From positions 1-64,000 of the forward strand of contig JACKIB010000020.1 of NCBI GenBank assembly GCA_020638695.1: a stretch of 64,000 bases of DNA, given 5' to 3'. A program made the position numbers and the translations under genes. Below, piece by piece: positions 55,095-63,365 of this stretch. The notes below the pieces were generated by a model, which had not been told where the DNA came from, did not search any database, and saw nothing but the letters and a program-made list of their open reading frames with translations. How positions within the stretch are numbered: the stretch's first letter is position 1; each line of letters starts with the position of its first letter. Source of the stretch: Planctomycetota bacterium (GTDB lineage: Bacteria; Planctomycetota; UBA1135; UBA2386).

Positions 55095-55943
55095 TCACTT
55101 GCAGGCCGGCACGTGCGGGGTCGCCTCATAACCCTCCATGCCGGGCACCCCGTAGCCGTACTGCACGGTCACCGCCGCGGCCCCGGGCCCCGGCGTGACC
55201 CCGAACCACTTCTCGCTCAGCTCGACCATCGTGCCGTCGAGCTTCATGCACTCGATGGCCGCCTCGACCTGGTTGCGGAGCGCCACGCTGTCCTTGCGAA
55301 ACGGCATGGCGAAGACCCGGCCGGTGGAGTGGAGGTAGGAGAGCTTGATGCGCGGGTTCTTCTTCACCGCCCACGCCGACACCGTGTTGCCGGCCACGTT
55401 GGCGAATGCCCGGCCTGCGATCACCGCCTGCACCGCGTCGGTGTTGGTGCCGTAGGACTCGACCTTCCAACCCACCGTCGGCTCCAGATCCCGCGCCCAC
55501 TTGTCGTAGGCGGAGCCCTTGTTCACCGCGATCACCTTGCCCTTGAAGTCCTCGAGACTGGTGACCTCCGGCGCGTCCTTGGCAACCACGAACTGGAAGT
55601 CGGTGTTCAGGTAGCCCTCGGTGAACAGCAGGCTCTTGGTCCGCTCCTCGGTGACGGTGGTCGGTGCGACCAGGAAGTCGTACGTCCCGGCCTGCATCGC
55701 CGGCAGCAACCCCGACCACTGCGCGGCCGTGATCTCGACCTTGCCCCCGAGCCGGCGACCGATCTCGTTGGCGAGGTCAACGTTGAAGCCCTCGATGCCG
55801 CCATCCATCCGCGGCATCGCATGCGGCGCGAAGGTGCCGTCGAGCGCGACCTTGTACGTCTTGTCCTGGGCGCCGACGTTCGTGGCGAGCGCGAGCGCGG
55901 CGAACCCCGCGACGGAAAGCGACCTGACCACCCGGTGAACCAT
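55095..55943 (-). CDS. Amino-acid-type ABC transporter binding protein (282 aa)
   Basis: A periplasmic solute-binding protein of the amino-acid family 3: signal peptide ending VGA-QDK, the GFNVDLANEIGRRLG motif and the SAYDKWARDL region. GAGGAG lies upstream of the ATG at 55943. It begins the operon whose last enzyme is an N-carbamoylase, so an N-carbamoyl amino acid is a reasonable ligand, by inference. A 12-bp perfect palindrome lies upstream. Confidence 0.92.
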   Translation of the reverse strand: MVHRVVRSLSVAGFAALALATNVGAQDKTYKVALDGTFAPHAMPRMDGGIEGFNVDLANEIGRRLGGKVEITAAQWSGLLPAMQAGTYDFLVAPTTVTEERTKSLLFTEGYLNTDFQFVVAKDAPEVTSLEDFKGKVIAVNKGSAYDKWARDLEPTVGWKVESYGTNTDAVQAVIAGRAFANVAGNTVSAWAVKKNPRIKLSYLHSTGRVFAMPFRKDSVALRNQVEAAIECMKLDGTMVELSEKWFGVTPGPGAAAVTVQYGYGVPGMEGYEATPHVPACK

Positions 55944-55977
55944 GGCGTTACTCCTCAGAGAGAGTGCGATTTCTCGA

Positions 55978-55989
55978 ATGGGCGCCCAT
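55978..55989 (-). promoter_or_regulatory. Perfect palindrome ATGGGCGCCCAT upstream of the amino-acid ABC operon
   Basis: The 12-bp self-complementary sequence sits 34 nt upstream of the binding-protein ATG at 55943, a position suitable for a repressor operator overlapping the promoter or leader. The rest of the 191-nt gap to 56135 has no gene and no distinct promoter. Confidence 0.4.
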
Positions 55990-56134
55990 CCGGTGCCGAG
56001 CCGGCTTCTGGCGGCGCGATGGTGGGAAGGCGACGAGCCTGGGCGCTGCACTGCCGGCGACCGGCGGCAGGGCGGGCGCGGGCAGGGGCGTCACCGTGAC
56101 CGCGCCGGAGTATGTCAAAGGCCGGTCGCCACGT

Positions 56135-56764
56135 TCAACTCGCCCCCGGGCGCTCGGGGCGTGGCATGAAGAAGCGGTCGCGGGTGGTCGCGTAGTCGTC
56201 GCCGCCGAGGCGGCCGATGGTGTCGAGGCCGACGGCATCGATGTGCAGCCGCTCGCGGTCGACCAGGCTTTCGCGCACCGCGATGTGGAGCACCTCGCCG
56301 ATGACGATCTCGCGCCGGTTGCCCACCTCGAGGGTGGTGTGACGGACGCACTCGAGACAGGCCGGCGCATCGACGAGTCGCGGCGGCGCCACGGCCTTCG
56401 ACGCCACGGTGGCGAGCCCGGCCACCGCGAGCTCGGGCTCGCCCGGGGCGAGTGGTAGCGAGCAGAGGTTCATCCGCTCGGCGAGCGCACGGTCGACCAC
56501 GTTGACCACGAACTCGCGGGTCTCTCGGATGTTGCGCGCGGTGTCCTTCTGACTGCCGTCGGGCCGGGCCTCGAGACCCAGGACGACCATGCAGGGGTCG
56601 AAGGCGATGGCGTTGAAGAACGAGAACGGCGCGGCGTTGACGGTACCATCGGCGTTGCAGGTGGTCACGAGCGCGATGGGGCGCGGCGTCACCACGCTTC
56701 GCAGTACCTTGTAGGCATCCTGCGCGGACAGGCTTGCGAGCGCGAACTCGCTCATCGAGGACAT
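56135..56764 (-). CDS. Flavin reductase family protein (209 aa)
   Basis: An NAD(P)H:flavin oxidoreductase-like (RutF/HpaC) split-barrel protein, with VVTPRPIALVTTCNADGTVNAAPFSFFN and the C-terminal region. Start at 56764: GGAG lies upstream of this ATG. It would supply reduced flavin to a two-component monooxygenase; the divergent gene at 56896 encodes just such an oxygenase. Confidence 0.9.
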   Translation of the reverse strand: MSSMSEFALASLSAQDAYKVLRSVVTPRPIALVTTCNADGTVNAAPFSFFNAIAFDPCMVVLGLEARPDGSQKDTARNIRETREFVVNVVDRALAERMNLCSLPLAPGEPELAVAGLATVASKAVAPPRLVDAPACLECVRHTTLEVGNRREIVIGEVLHIAVRESLVDRERLHIDAVGLDTIGRLGGDDYATTRDRFFMPRPERPGAS

Positions 56765-56811
56765 GGGAGCTCCAATGACGCACGAGCCGGCAGCGGCCGG
56801 CGAAGGTGGCG

Positions 56812-56817
56812 AGTATA
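56812..56817 (-). promoter_or_regulatory. -10 element for the flavin reductase gene
   Basis: On the reverse strand the sequence reads TATACT, one mismatch from TATAAT, 48 nt before the ATG at 56764. No strong -35 box was found. The 131-nt gap is also the promoter region for the monooxygenase gene. Confidence 0.35.
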
Positions 56818-56895
56818 TCGTTCGGCAGGAGTTGGATCCCTGGCTCAGTCGACACACAATGACGAGTCTCCAGCCCCAGACGGGAGGACAGCGGG

Positions 56896-58089
56896 ATGAA
56901 CGATGCCACCGCTCCCGAGGCGCGCGACACCACCGGGCTCGGCCACGACATGCTCGCGGTGGCGCGGTCACTCGGCCCGGAGATCGCCGCCGCCGCGGAC
57001 CGTACCGACGCCGAGTGCGAGATCCCGCCACCGCTCGCGGCGCGGCTCGCCGACGCCGGGCTGTTCCGCATGCTCGTCCCGCGGCGTCTCGGCGGCGGGG
57101 AGCTGGACCTGCCGACCTACGTCCGGGTGCTGGAGGAGGTCGCCCGCGCCGACGGCAGCACCGGCTGGTGCGTCAACCAGGGGGCGGTGTTCGCCACCAA
57201 CGCCGCGTTCATGGATCCCGAGGCGGCCCGCGAGATCTGGTCCGATCCCCGTGCCGCGATCTCGAACGGCCCATCGCCGACCGCGCGCGCCGAGGTCGTC
57301 GAGGGTGGCTACCGGCTGAGTGGTCACTGGGCGTTCAGCAGTGGGATCCGGCACGCGACCTGGGTCGCCGGGCTCGCCTTCGTCGAGCGCGCCGGCGAGC
57401 GCGTGACGGGGCCGGACGGCGGCCCGGTGCTACGGCACTTCGTGGTGCCCAAGTCCGAGGTCACGATCGTCGAGAACTGGGACGTGCGCGGCTTGCGTGG
57501 CACCGGCAGTCATCACTTCGAGGTCCACGACCTGTTCGTGCCCGAGCGCTTCGGCGTCTACACCTACTCCGATCCCGCGCGCGAGCCGGGTCCCCTGTAC
57601 AAGTTCCCGATGATTCTCCTGTTCGCCAGCGGGTTCTCCTCGGTGGCGCTCGGGATCGCGCGCGCCTCGCTCGACGCGTTGGCGGGGCTCGCCGGTGGTC
57701 GGGTGCCGCGCGGGATGCAGACCCTGCGTGACCAGCCACTGGTGCAGATGCAGATGGGTCGGGCCGAGGCCGGTCTGCGGGCCGCGCGCGCCCTTCTCCA
57801 CGAGACGGTGCGCGAGGTGTGGCACGATGTCGAGACCACCGGCGACCTCACTGTCGAGCATCGGGTGCGGCTGCGCCTCGCCACCACCCACGCCATCCGC
57901 TCGGCCGCGTCGACGGTCGACACCGCCTACGACGGCTTCGGCGCCGAGGGCATCTACGCGTCGAGCCCCATCCAACGCCGATTCCAGGACATCCACGTGG
58001 TGACCCAGCACGTGCAGGCGCGGATGGCGCATTACGAGTCCGCCGGCCGCTGGTTCCTCGGGCTCGAGCCCGACATGCGCTGGTTGTGA
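56896..58089 (+). CDS. Flavin-dependent monooxygenase, acyl-CoA dehydrogenase fold (397 aa)
   Basis: The fold is that of acyl-CoA dehydrogenases (LFRMLVPRRLGGGELDLPTY, ADGSTGWCVNQG, YRLSGHWAFSSG, DVRGLRGTGSHHFEVHD, and a C-terminal HVVTQHVQARMAHYE). The lack of the usual catalytic-base motif and the SGHWAFSSG segment place it with HpaA/HsaA-like two-component hydroxylases that use reduced flavin. The divergent flavin reductase 131 nt away is the natural partner. The hydroxylated substrate is unknown; aromatic compounds are typical. Confidence 0.85.
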   Translation: MNDATAPEARDTTGLGHDMLAVARSLGPEIAAAADRTDAECEIPPPLAARLADAGLFRMLVPRRLGGGELDLPTYVRVLEEVARADGSTGWCVNQGAVFATNAAFMDPEAAREIWSDPRAAISNGPSPTARAEVVEGGYRLSGHWAFSSGIRHATWVAGLAFVERAGERVTGPDGGPVLRHFVVPKSEVTIVENWDVRGLRGTGSHHFEVHDLFVPERFGVYTYSDPAREPGPLYKFPMILLFASGFSSVALGIARASLDALAGLAGGRVPRGMQTLRDQPLVQMQMGRAEAGLRAARALLHETVREVWHDVETTGDLTVEHRVRLRLATTHAIRSAASTVDTAYDGFGAEGIYASSPIQRRFQDIHVVTQHVQARMAHYESAGRWFLGLEPDMRWL

Positions 58090-58129
58090 GGCGAGGGCGA
58101 CGGCCGAGCGAGGCGCGCCGGGAAGCGCG

Positions 58130-59224
58130 TCAGCAGCTGTCGCGATAGCGATCCTGAATCGCCGTCACGGCGTCGCGCCGCGCGAGGATCGCCTCCACGC
58201 AGCGGGGGTCGAACTGACGACCGGACTCCCTGGCCAGGTGGGCGAACGCATCGTCGAGTGTCCACGCGCGCTTGTATGGGCGCGCGCTGGTGAGCGCGTC
58301 GAGCACGTCGGCGACCTTGACGATCCGCCCCTCGGGCGTGATTGCCTCGCCCGCGAGCCCGTTCGGATAGCCGCTGCCGTCGAAGTTCTCGTGGTGCTCG
58401 CCGACCACCGCACGCAGCACGTCCAGGTTGTCGATGATGTCGAGGTCGAACTGCTCCACCAGCACCTCGATGACCTCGAGCCCGCGCGGCACGTGCTGGC
58501 GCATCACCTCGATCTCGTCCGCATCGAGCGATCCCGGCTTCAGCAGGATGTGGTCCGGGATGGCGAGCTTGCCGATGTCGTGCAAGGGCGCGAACTGATA
58601 CATGAACTCGATGCGCTCGTCGACCAGCTCCATCGACTCCGCGACGCCTTCGGCGACCAGCCGCGCGTAGTGCGACATGCGCTCGAGGTGGGCGCTGGTC
58701 TCGGCATCCTTGAAGCGGCTGAAGGCGATGGCGGTGTTCACCGCCCCGCGCAACGTGTGGATCGGCGCGAGCTCCGCCACCAGCAACGCGTTGATCAACC
58801 GCGCGTAGACCATCACGCGGGCCGCGGTCCCGGGATCGAAGTACCCCGCGACGGCGGCGTCGAAGAACACGAAGCCGATCAGTCGGCGGCGCGAGCGCAG
58901 CGGCAGCGTCATGCTGCTGCGAAACCCTGCCTCGCGAATCAGACGGTCGTGCATCGTCCCCGTCTCGGGGATCGCCTGCAGATCCTCGATCACCCGCGGT
59001 CGGTCGGAGACGGCGACCGCACGCAGGGACGGGACCTCGGCCAGGTGCACCTCGTAGTGCGAGAACAGCGGGCCGCCGTCGGAGCTCTCGATGAAGGTTC
59101 GCAGCAGGTCGTCGCGCTCGTCGTAGAGCGCGATGGCGATGCGCCCGAGCTCGCTGCAGAACCCGCGCAGCTCACCGTGGAGCTTGAAGATGCGCCGACT
59201 CAGGGAGACGAAATCGGGGGTCAT
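58130..59224 (-). CDS. HD-GYP phosphodiesterase with GAF-like domain (364 aa)
   Basis: The N-terminal half (about 10-175) is a GAF-like sensor. The C-terminal half is an HD-GYP domain with H215-D216 in PLHDIGKLAIPDH and the EHHENFDGSGYPNG motif at about 276-289, so c-di-GMP degradation is expected. No membrane span is present, so it acts in the cytoplasm. It is one of two c-di-GMP proteins in the window, the other being at 28216-30840. It is convergent with the monooxygenase gene and divergent to the isochorismatase-type gene; the 192-nt gap upstream has no clear promoter. Confidence 0.92.
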   Translation of the reverse strand: MTPDFVSLSRRIFKLHGELRGFCSELGRIAIALYDERDDLLRTFIESSDGGPLFSHYEVHLAEVPSLRAVAVSDRPRVIEDLQAIPETGTMHDRLIREAGFRSSMTLPLRSRRRLIGFVFFDAAVAGYFDPGTAARVMVYARLINALLVAELAPIHTLRGAVNTAIAFSRFKDAETSAHLERMSHYARLVAEGVAESMELVDERIEFMYQFAPLHDIGKLAIPDHILLKPGSLDADEIEVMRQHVPRGLEVIEVLVEQFDLDIIDNLDVLRAVVGEHHENFDGSGYPNGLAGEAITPEGRIVKVADVLDALTSARPYKRAWTLDDAFAHLARESGRQFDPRCVEAILARRDAVTAIQDRYRDSC

Positions 59225-59416
59225 GGTCGCCGCCGGGCGCAGACTTCCTCGCCCGAGGCGGGTTGCCAGCGCACGAGGCCGCGGCGGCTCGACGACGCAT
59301 CGCACGCCGTCCTTCGGGCGGAGTCGAGCATGGGAAGCCTCCGCGGTGCTCGGCCGGGGGCGGTAGTGTAACCTTCACCGCACCGACACGCACCCGACGT
59401 CGACGGAGGCGCGACC

Positions 59417-60040
59417 ATGACCGACGTCTACGCGAGAAAGAGCTACGGCGAGCAGACGATCGGATTCGGGCGATCGCTCGCGATCCTGGTGGTGGATTTC
59501 CAGCTCGGGTTCGTCGATCCCCGATTCCAGATGGGTGGCGGCCCGATGATCGAGTCGGCAGTCGAGCGCACCGCCGACCTGCTCGCGGTCGCGCGCTCGC
59601 GCGGCGTCCCGGTCGCCAACTGCTACGTCGCCTACCCGCGTCCCGAGGCAGCGCCGTACTGGAAGGTCACCGCCGTGCCGCGCGACCTCGTGCGCGGCTC
59701 CGACGCCTGCCGCCTCGATCCGCGAATCGTCGATCACGACCACGACTTCGTGTTCGAGAAGTACGGCGCCTCGGCCTTCTTCCAGACGCCGCTCGCGAGC
59801 TACCTCGCCAAGAGCGGCGTGGACACCGTCGCCATCACCGGCTGCGTCACGAGCGGCTGCGTGCGCGCCTCGGTGGTGGACAGCTTCCAGCTCGGCATGC
59901 GGACCATGCTGGTCGACGACTGCTGCGCGGACAACGACCCGCAGCCGCACGCCGACACGCTGCGCGACGTCGGGCGGCGCTATGCCGACATCGTGCAATC
60001 GGACGACGTGATTCGTCATCTCATGGGCAACACGGGGTAA
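59417..60040 (+). CDS. Isochorismatase-family amidohydrolase, N-carbamoylsarcosine amidase-like (207 aa)
   Basis: A cysteine hydrolase with the triad D27 (VVDFQLGF), Lys in VFEKYGASAF and Cys in GCVTSGCVRASVVDSFQLG. That last motif is typical of the N-carbamoylsarcosine amidase branch, which cleaves carbamoyl or ureido amides. It fits the window's theme of carbamoyl and cyclic-amide breakdown. It is followed by an SDR gene in the same direction, 88 nt away, which probably has its own promoter. Confidence 0.9.
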   Translation: MTDVYARKSYGEQTIGFGRSLAILVVDFQLGFVDPRFQMGGGPMIESAVERTADLLAVARSRGVPVANCYVAYPRPEAAPYWKVTAVPRDLVRGSDACRLDPRIVDHDHDFVFEKYGASAFFQTPLASYLAKSGVDTVAITGCVTSGCVRASVVDSFQLGMRTMLVDDCCADNDPQPHADTLRDVGRRYADIVQSDDVIRHLMGNTG

Positions 60041-60087
60041 GCGCGCGTCGCGGCGCCCGGCGACACTGGGGCGTGCGCCGCCCAGGC

Positions 60088-60096
60088 TGATAAGGT
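60088..60096 (+). promoter_or_regulatory. Extended -10 element upstream of the SDR gene
   Basis: TGA-TAAGGT forms an extended -10 motif 33 nt before the ATG at 60129. No good -35 box was seen. Confidence 0.3.
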
Positions 60097-60128
60097 TCCG
60101 GTCCTCGACTCGAACGGAGCCGCCACCC

Positions 60129-60779
60129 ATGCCCACCGTAGCCATCATCGGCGCCAGCCGCGGAATCGGCCTCGAGCTCGCCCGTCAGTACGCCGCCGAC
60201 GGTTGGCGCGTGCACGCGACCACCCGCAGACCCGAGTCGCCAGGCGCCCTCGGCGAGGTGCCGGGCGACGTCGTGCTCCACGGGCTCGACGTGCGTGACG
60301 AGGCCGCGGTCGGCGCGCTCGCCCGAGCACTCGGCGACGACGCCCTCGACGTCCTCGTCCACAATGCCGGGATCAAGGACGGCGGGCACTCGCGCGCGGA
60401 GGTGATGCGCGTCAACGCCGAGGCGCCGATCGCGGTCACCGAGGCACTGATGGACGCGGTGGCCCGCGCCGGCGGTCGAATCGTGCTCGTCAGCAGCCAG
60501 CTCGGCGCGCGGCGCGGAAGCCGCAAGAGCCTCGGTGACTACGGCGACTCCAAGGCCGCACTGAACGACGCCGTGCGCGAGCGCGCGCCGCGCTGGGCCG
60601 AGCGCGGCGTCACCGCAATCGTCATCCATCCCGGTTGGGTCCGCACCGACATGGGCGGCTCCGCGGCACCGGTGTCCGTCGACCAGAGCGCACACGGCAT
60701 CCGCAGCGTCATCTCGCGCCTCACCCCCGCCGACAACGGCCGCTTCCTCACCTGGCGCGGCGACGAGCACCCCTGGTAG
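60129..60779 (+). CDS. Short-chain dehydrogenase/reductase (216 aa)
   Basis: A classical SDR with the cofactor loop GASRGIG (8-14), NAG in VHNAGI, and the active-site pair Y138-x3-K142 preceded by SSQLG (catalytic Ser). It is a little shorter than the usual 250 residues because the C-terminal substrate-binding loop is compact. NAD(P)-dependent reduction or oxidation of an unknown substrate is expected. Confidence 0.9.
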   Translation: MPTVAIIGASRGIGLELARQYAADGWRVHATTRRPESPGALGEVPGDVVLHGLDVRDEAAVGALARALGDDALDVLVHNAGIKDGGHSRAEVMRVNAEAPIAVTEALMDAVARAGGRIVLVSSQLGARRGSRKSLGDYGDSKAALNDAVRERAPRWAERGVTAIVIHPGWVRTDMGGSAAPVSVDQSAHGIRSVISRLTPADNGRFLTWRGDEHPW

Positions 60780-60786
60780 CAACAAC

Positions 60787-60971
60787 GGGGTCGGACCAAC
60801 CTATCCCCTTGTATTCGCGGAACTTTCCGCCCGCGTGATGGCCGGGCTCAGGTCCTCGCCATGCCCGGCGGCGGAACGGAGTCCGATGGCGCGAAGGAGC
60901 TCGGCGCCCGGACTCCTCCCCGTCAGCCGAGGAAATGCTGTCTTTTCAGATAGATAAGTTGGTCCGACCCC
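60787..60971. repeat. 185-bp inverted-repeat element, possible MITE or REP-type remnant
   Basis: Perfect 14-bp terminal inverted repeats GGGGTCGGACCAAC (60787-60800) and GTTGGTCCGACCCC (60958-60971) bound a stretch with no convincing gene. The motif GGGGTCGGACC resembles the GGGGTCAGACC family of palindromic repeats linked to REP-associated transposases. It fills the gap between the SDR and CoA-transferase genes. Confidence 0.6.
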
Positions 60972-60975
60972 ACTC

Positions 60976-62322
60976 TCAGTCGAGAGCGACGTCGAAGGGG
61001 GTGCCGGTGCGGGCGCGCACCTCATCCACCGTGGCGCCCGGCATCAGGGCGACCAGCACCAGCCGTCCGTCGACGAAGCGGAACTTGGCGAGCTCGGTGA
61101 TCACCACGTCGACCGCACCGATGGCGGTCAGCGGCAGGGTGCACTCGGGCACGATCTTCGGGCCGCCGTCGCGCTCGTTGTGGGTCATGGTGACGATGAG
61201 TCGCTCGGCGCCGCTCGCGAGATCCATCGCCCCCCCGACGCCCAGCAACGGCTTGCCGGGCACCGCCCAGTTGGCGAGGTTCGCGCGCGCGTCGACCTGC
61301 AGCCCGCCCATGATCGCGACGTTCACGTGCCCGCCACGGATCAGTCCGAAGGACGCCGCGCTGTCGAAGTAGCTGGCACCGGGGAGCGCGGTCACCGGGA
61401 TCTTCCCGGCATTGACCGGGAACTCCATCGCCCCACCACTCTCGGGCTCGGGGCCGACACCGAGCATGCCGTTCTCGGTATGCAACATGATGCCGTGCTC
61501 GGGGGTGATGAGGTCGGCGACTAGGGTGGGGATGCCGATCCCGAGATTCACCACATCCCCCGCTCGGAGCTCCGCGAGCGCGGCGCGGGCCATGTGCATC
61601 CGCGCCTCGTCCACGCGCTTGGCGCTGCCCTTCACCGAGGCCGACGAGCCCAGGTCCGCCTCGGTGAGGTGGGCCTGGACCAGCACGTCGACGAAGCAAC
61701 CGGGGGTGTGGATCTCGTTCGGATCCAGCGCGCCCACCGGCACGACGTGCTCGACCTCGGCGATGACCAGATCCGCGGCGGTGGCCGCGGCCTGGTTGAA
61801 GTTGTTCTCGGTCATCCGGTAGACGAGATTGCCGGCGGTATCGCCCTTCCACGCCCGTACCAGCGCCACGTTGCCACGAAGCCCGCGCTGGAAGACCTGG
61901 AGCTTGCCGTCGATCTCACGCGTCTCGCGGCCGTCGGCGAGCGGCGTGCCGGCGCCCGACGGGGTGAAGAACCCGCCGATGCCGGCCCCGCCGGCCCGCA
62001 ACGCCTCGGCCAACGTGCCCTGGGGCAGGAGCTCGACCTCGAGCGCGCCGGACTGCGCCGCGGCCACCGCCTCGGGGTTGCTGGTGAAGAAGGAGCCGAT
62101 GGCCTTCCTGATCTGGCCGTTGCGCAGCAGGCGTCCGCCACCGAGTCCCGGCTCGCCCACGTTGTTGCCGATGAAGGTGAGATCGCGCGCGTCGGTCTCG
62201 GCGATGGCGTCGAGCAGGTGCACCGGATGGCCGGTCATGCCGAAGCCACCGACCACCAGCACGTCACCCGAACGCACCTTGCGCGCCGCCTCCGCGGCGG
62301 TCATCTGCACCACGCTCTTCAT
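60976..62322 (-). CDS. Fused 3-oxoacid/acyl CoA-transferase, A and B subunits in one chain (448 aa)
   Basis: The A-like half carries GGFGMTGHPVHLLDAI and GDTAGNLVYRMTENNFN; the B-like half carries NLGIGIPTLVADL and the active-site Glu in HTENGMLGVGP (about E283), then GGHVNVAIMGGLQVDARANLANW. In many bacteria these are two genes (scoA/scoB, atoD/atoA); here they are joined. The enzyme moves CoA between acids such as 3-oxoacids and succinate. It starts at 62322, 51 nt after the PHP hydrolase gene. Confidence 0.92.
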   Translation of the reverse strand: MKSVVQMTAAEAARKVRSGDVLVVGGFGMTGHPVHLLDAIAETDARDLTFIGNNVGEPGLGGGRLLRNGQIRKAIGSFFTSNPEAVAAAQSGALEVELLPQGTLAEALRAGGAGIGGFFTPSGAGTPLADGRETREIDGKLQVFQRGLRGNVALVRAWKGDTAGNLVYRMTENNFNQAAATAADLVIAEVEHVVPVGALDPNEIHTPGCFVDVLVQAHLTEADLGSSASVKGSAKRVDEARMHMARAALAELRAGDVVNLGIGIPTLVADLITPEHGIMLHTENGMLGVGPEPESGGAMEFPVNAGKIPVTALPGASYFDSAASFGLIRGGHVNVAIMGGLQVDARANLANWAVPGKPLLGVGGAMDLASGAERLIVTMTHNERDGGPKIVPECTLPLTAIGAVDVVITELAKFRFVDGRLVLVALMPGATVDEVRARTGTPFDVALD

Positions 62323-62373
62323 TCGATTCTCCGGCCGCGGGACGACACCCCGGGGCTGCGTGTCATTGCCGGC

Positions 62374-63270
62374 TCAATCGAGCCAGACGGGATTGGTCCA
62401 CGCGCGTCGCCCGTCGGCGTCGATCACCGTCAGTCGCAGATAACCGGGGCGGAAGCGATCGATGGGCAGCGTCACATCGGTGAGATCCGAGCCGCGCTGC
62501 TGCTCCGACTTCGCACCACGGCCGGTGGCGGCGACCGCCACCGCGGGCGAGCAGCGCACCCGCACCCGGTCGCCGTCGATCTCGACGTCGTGCAGCACCG
62601 GGCCCTGGCTGGAGTAGTAGCGACCGGCCTTGAGGGATTCCACCAGCGCCTCCGGCTCACCGCGATCGGCGTGGACCTGCACCCAACCGCCGAAGGCGTC
62701 GTCGTGCCAGAGGTGGGCATCGTCGGTGGCGTAGCCCGTCAGCCGCTTGCCCGCGTTCAGCAGCGCATCGAGGAAGGGCCAGTCGACGCCACGGTCGACC
62801 TCGATGTGGCTCCCGTGGTTGTAGATCTCCACCGCGTGGGCGACCTCGACCGTCAACGCGTCCTCCACCGTGAGGCCGTACCACGACGGGTGATTGATGC
62901 CGATGAAGGCCCCGGCGGCGGCCGCCCGCCGGGCGAGCTCCGGGCCGGTCTCGCCGGGCGCGGGCGGGGCGAAGTCGAGCGGGAGCCCCACCGCGTGGAT
63001 GTGCCACAGCTCGCCGACCGCGGTGCGCGGCGCGTGCAGCTCCGCCCCGATCACCGGGACGAAGTCGCGGGTCCGCATCGCGGTGGTATCGGTGACCGGG
63101 TAGTCGTAGCGCTCCATGAAATGGTCCGAGAGCACCAGGAAGTCGTACCCGGCCTCACGGTACGTGCGCATGACCTCCTCCGGCGGCAGTCGGCCGTCGG
63201 AACGGGTCGAGTGGGTGTGCAAGTTGCCGCGATAGAAGCGGCCCTCACGGCCGAACGGCAGAGTCTGCAT
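62374..63270 (-). CDS. CehA/McbA-type PHP metallohydrolase (298 aa)
   Basis: The N-terminal PHP metal motif is GNLHTHSTRSDGRLPPEE, with further His/Asp ligands in VLSDHF, HIHAVG, INHPSWYG and YATDDAHLWHD. This is the CehA/McbA branch of PHP enzymes, whose known members hydrolyse carbamate or ester substrates. GGAGAG precedes the ATG at 63270. It is a carbamate-like enzyme in a region rich in other carbamoyl hydrolases. Confidence 0.87.
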   Translation of the reverse strand: MQTLPFGREGRFYRGNLHTHSTRSDGRLPPEEVMRTYREAGYDFLVLSDHFMERYDYPVTDTTAMRTRDFVPVIGAELHAPRTAVGELWHIHAVGLPLDFAPPAPGETGPELARRAAAAGAFIGINHPSWYGLTVEDALTVEVAHAVEIYNHGSHIEVDRGVDWPFLDALLNAGKRLTGYATDDAHLWHDDAFGGWVQVHADRGEPEALVESLKAGRYYSSQGPVLHDVEIDGDRVRVRCSPAVAVAATGRGAKSEQQRGSDLTDVTLPIDRFRPGYLRLTVIDADGRRAWTNPVWLD

Positions 63271-63323
63271 GGATCGCTCTCCGGGGTTGGACGCACCGGC
63301 GGCAGCCGGCACGCACGGCGGCT

Positions 63324-63332
63324 ATGGTACCA
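63324..63332 (-). promoter_or_regulatory. Extended -10 element upstream of the PHP hydrolase gene
   Basis: On the reverse strand TGG-TACCAT is an extended -10 motif, about 54 nt upstream of the ATG at 63270, in the 95-nt gap to the next gene. No -35 box was identified. Confidence 0.3.
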
Positions 63333-63365
63333 GGCCGATGTGACGCCGAAGCAGCGTCCCGGCGC

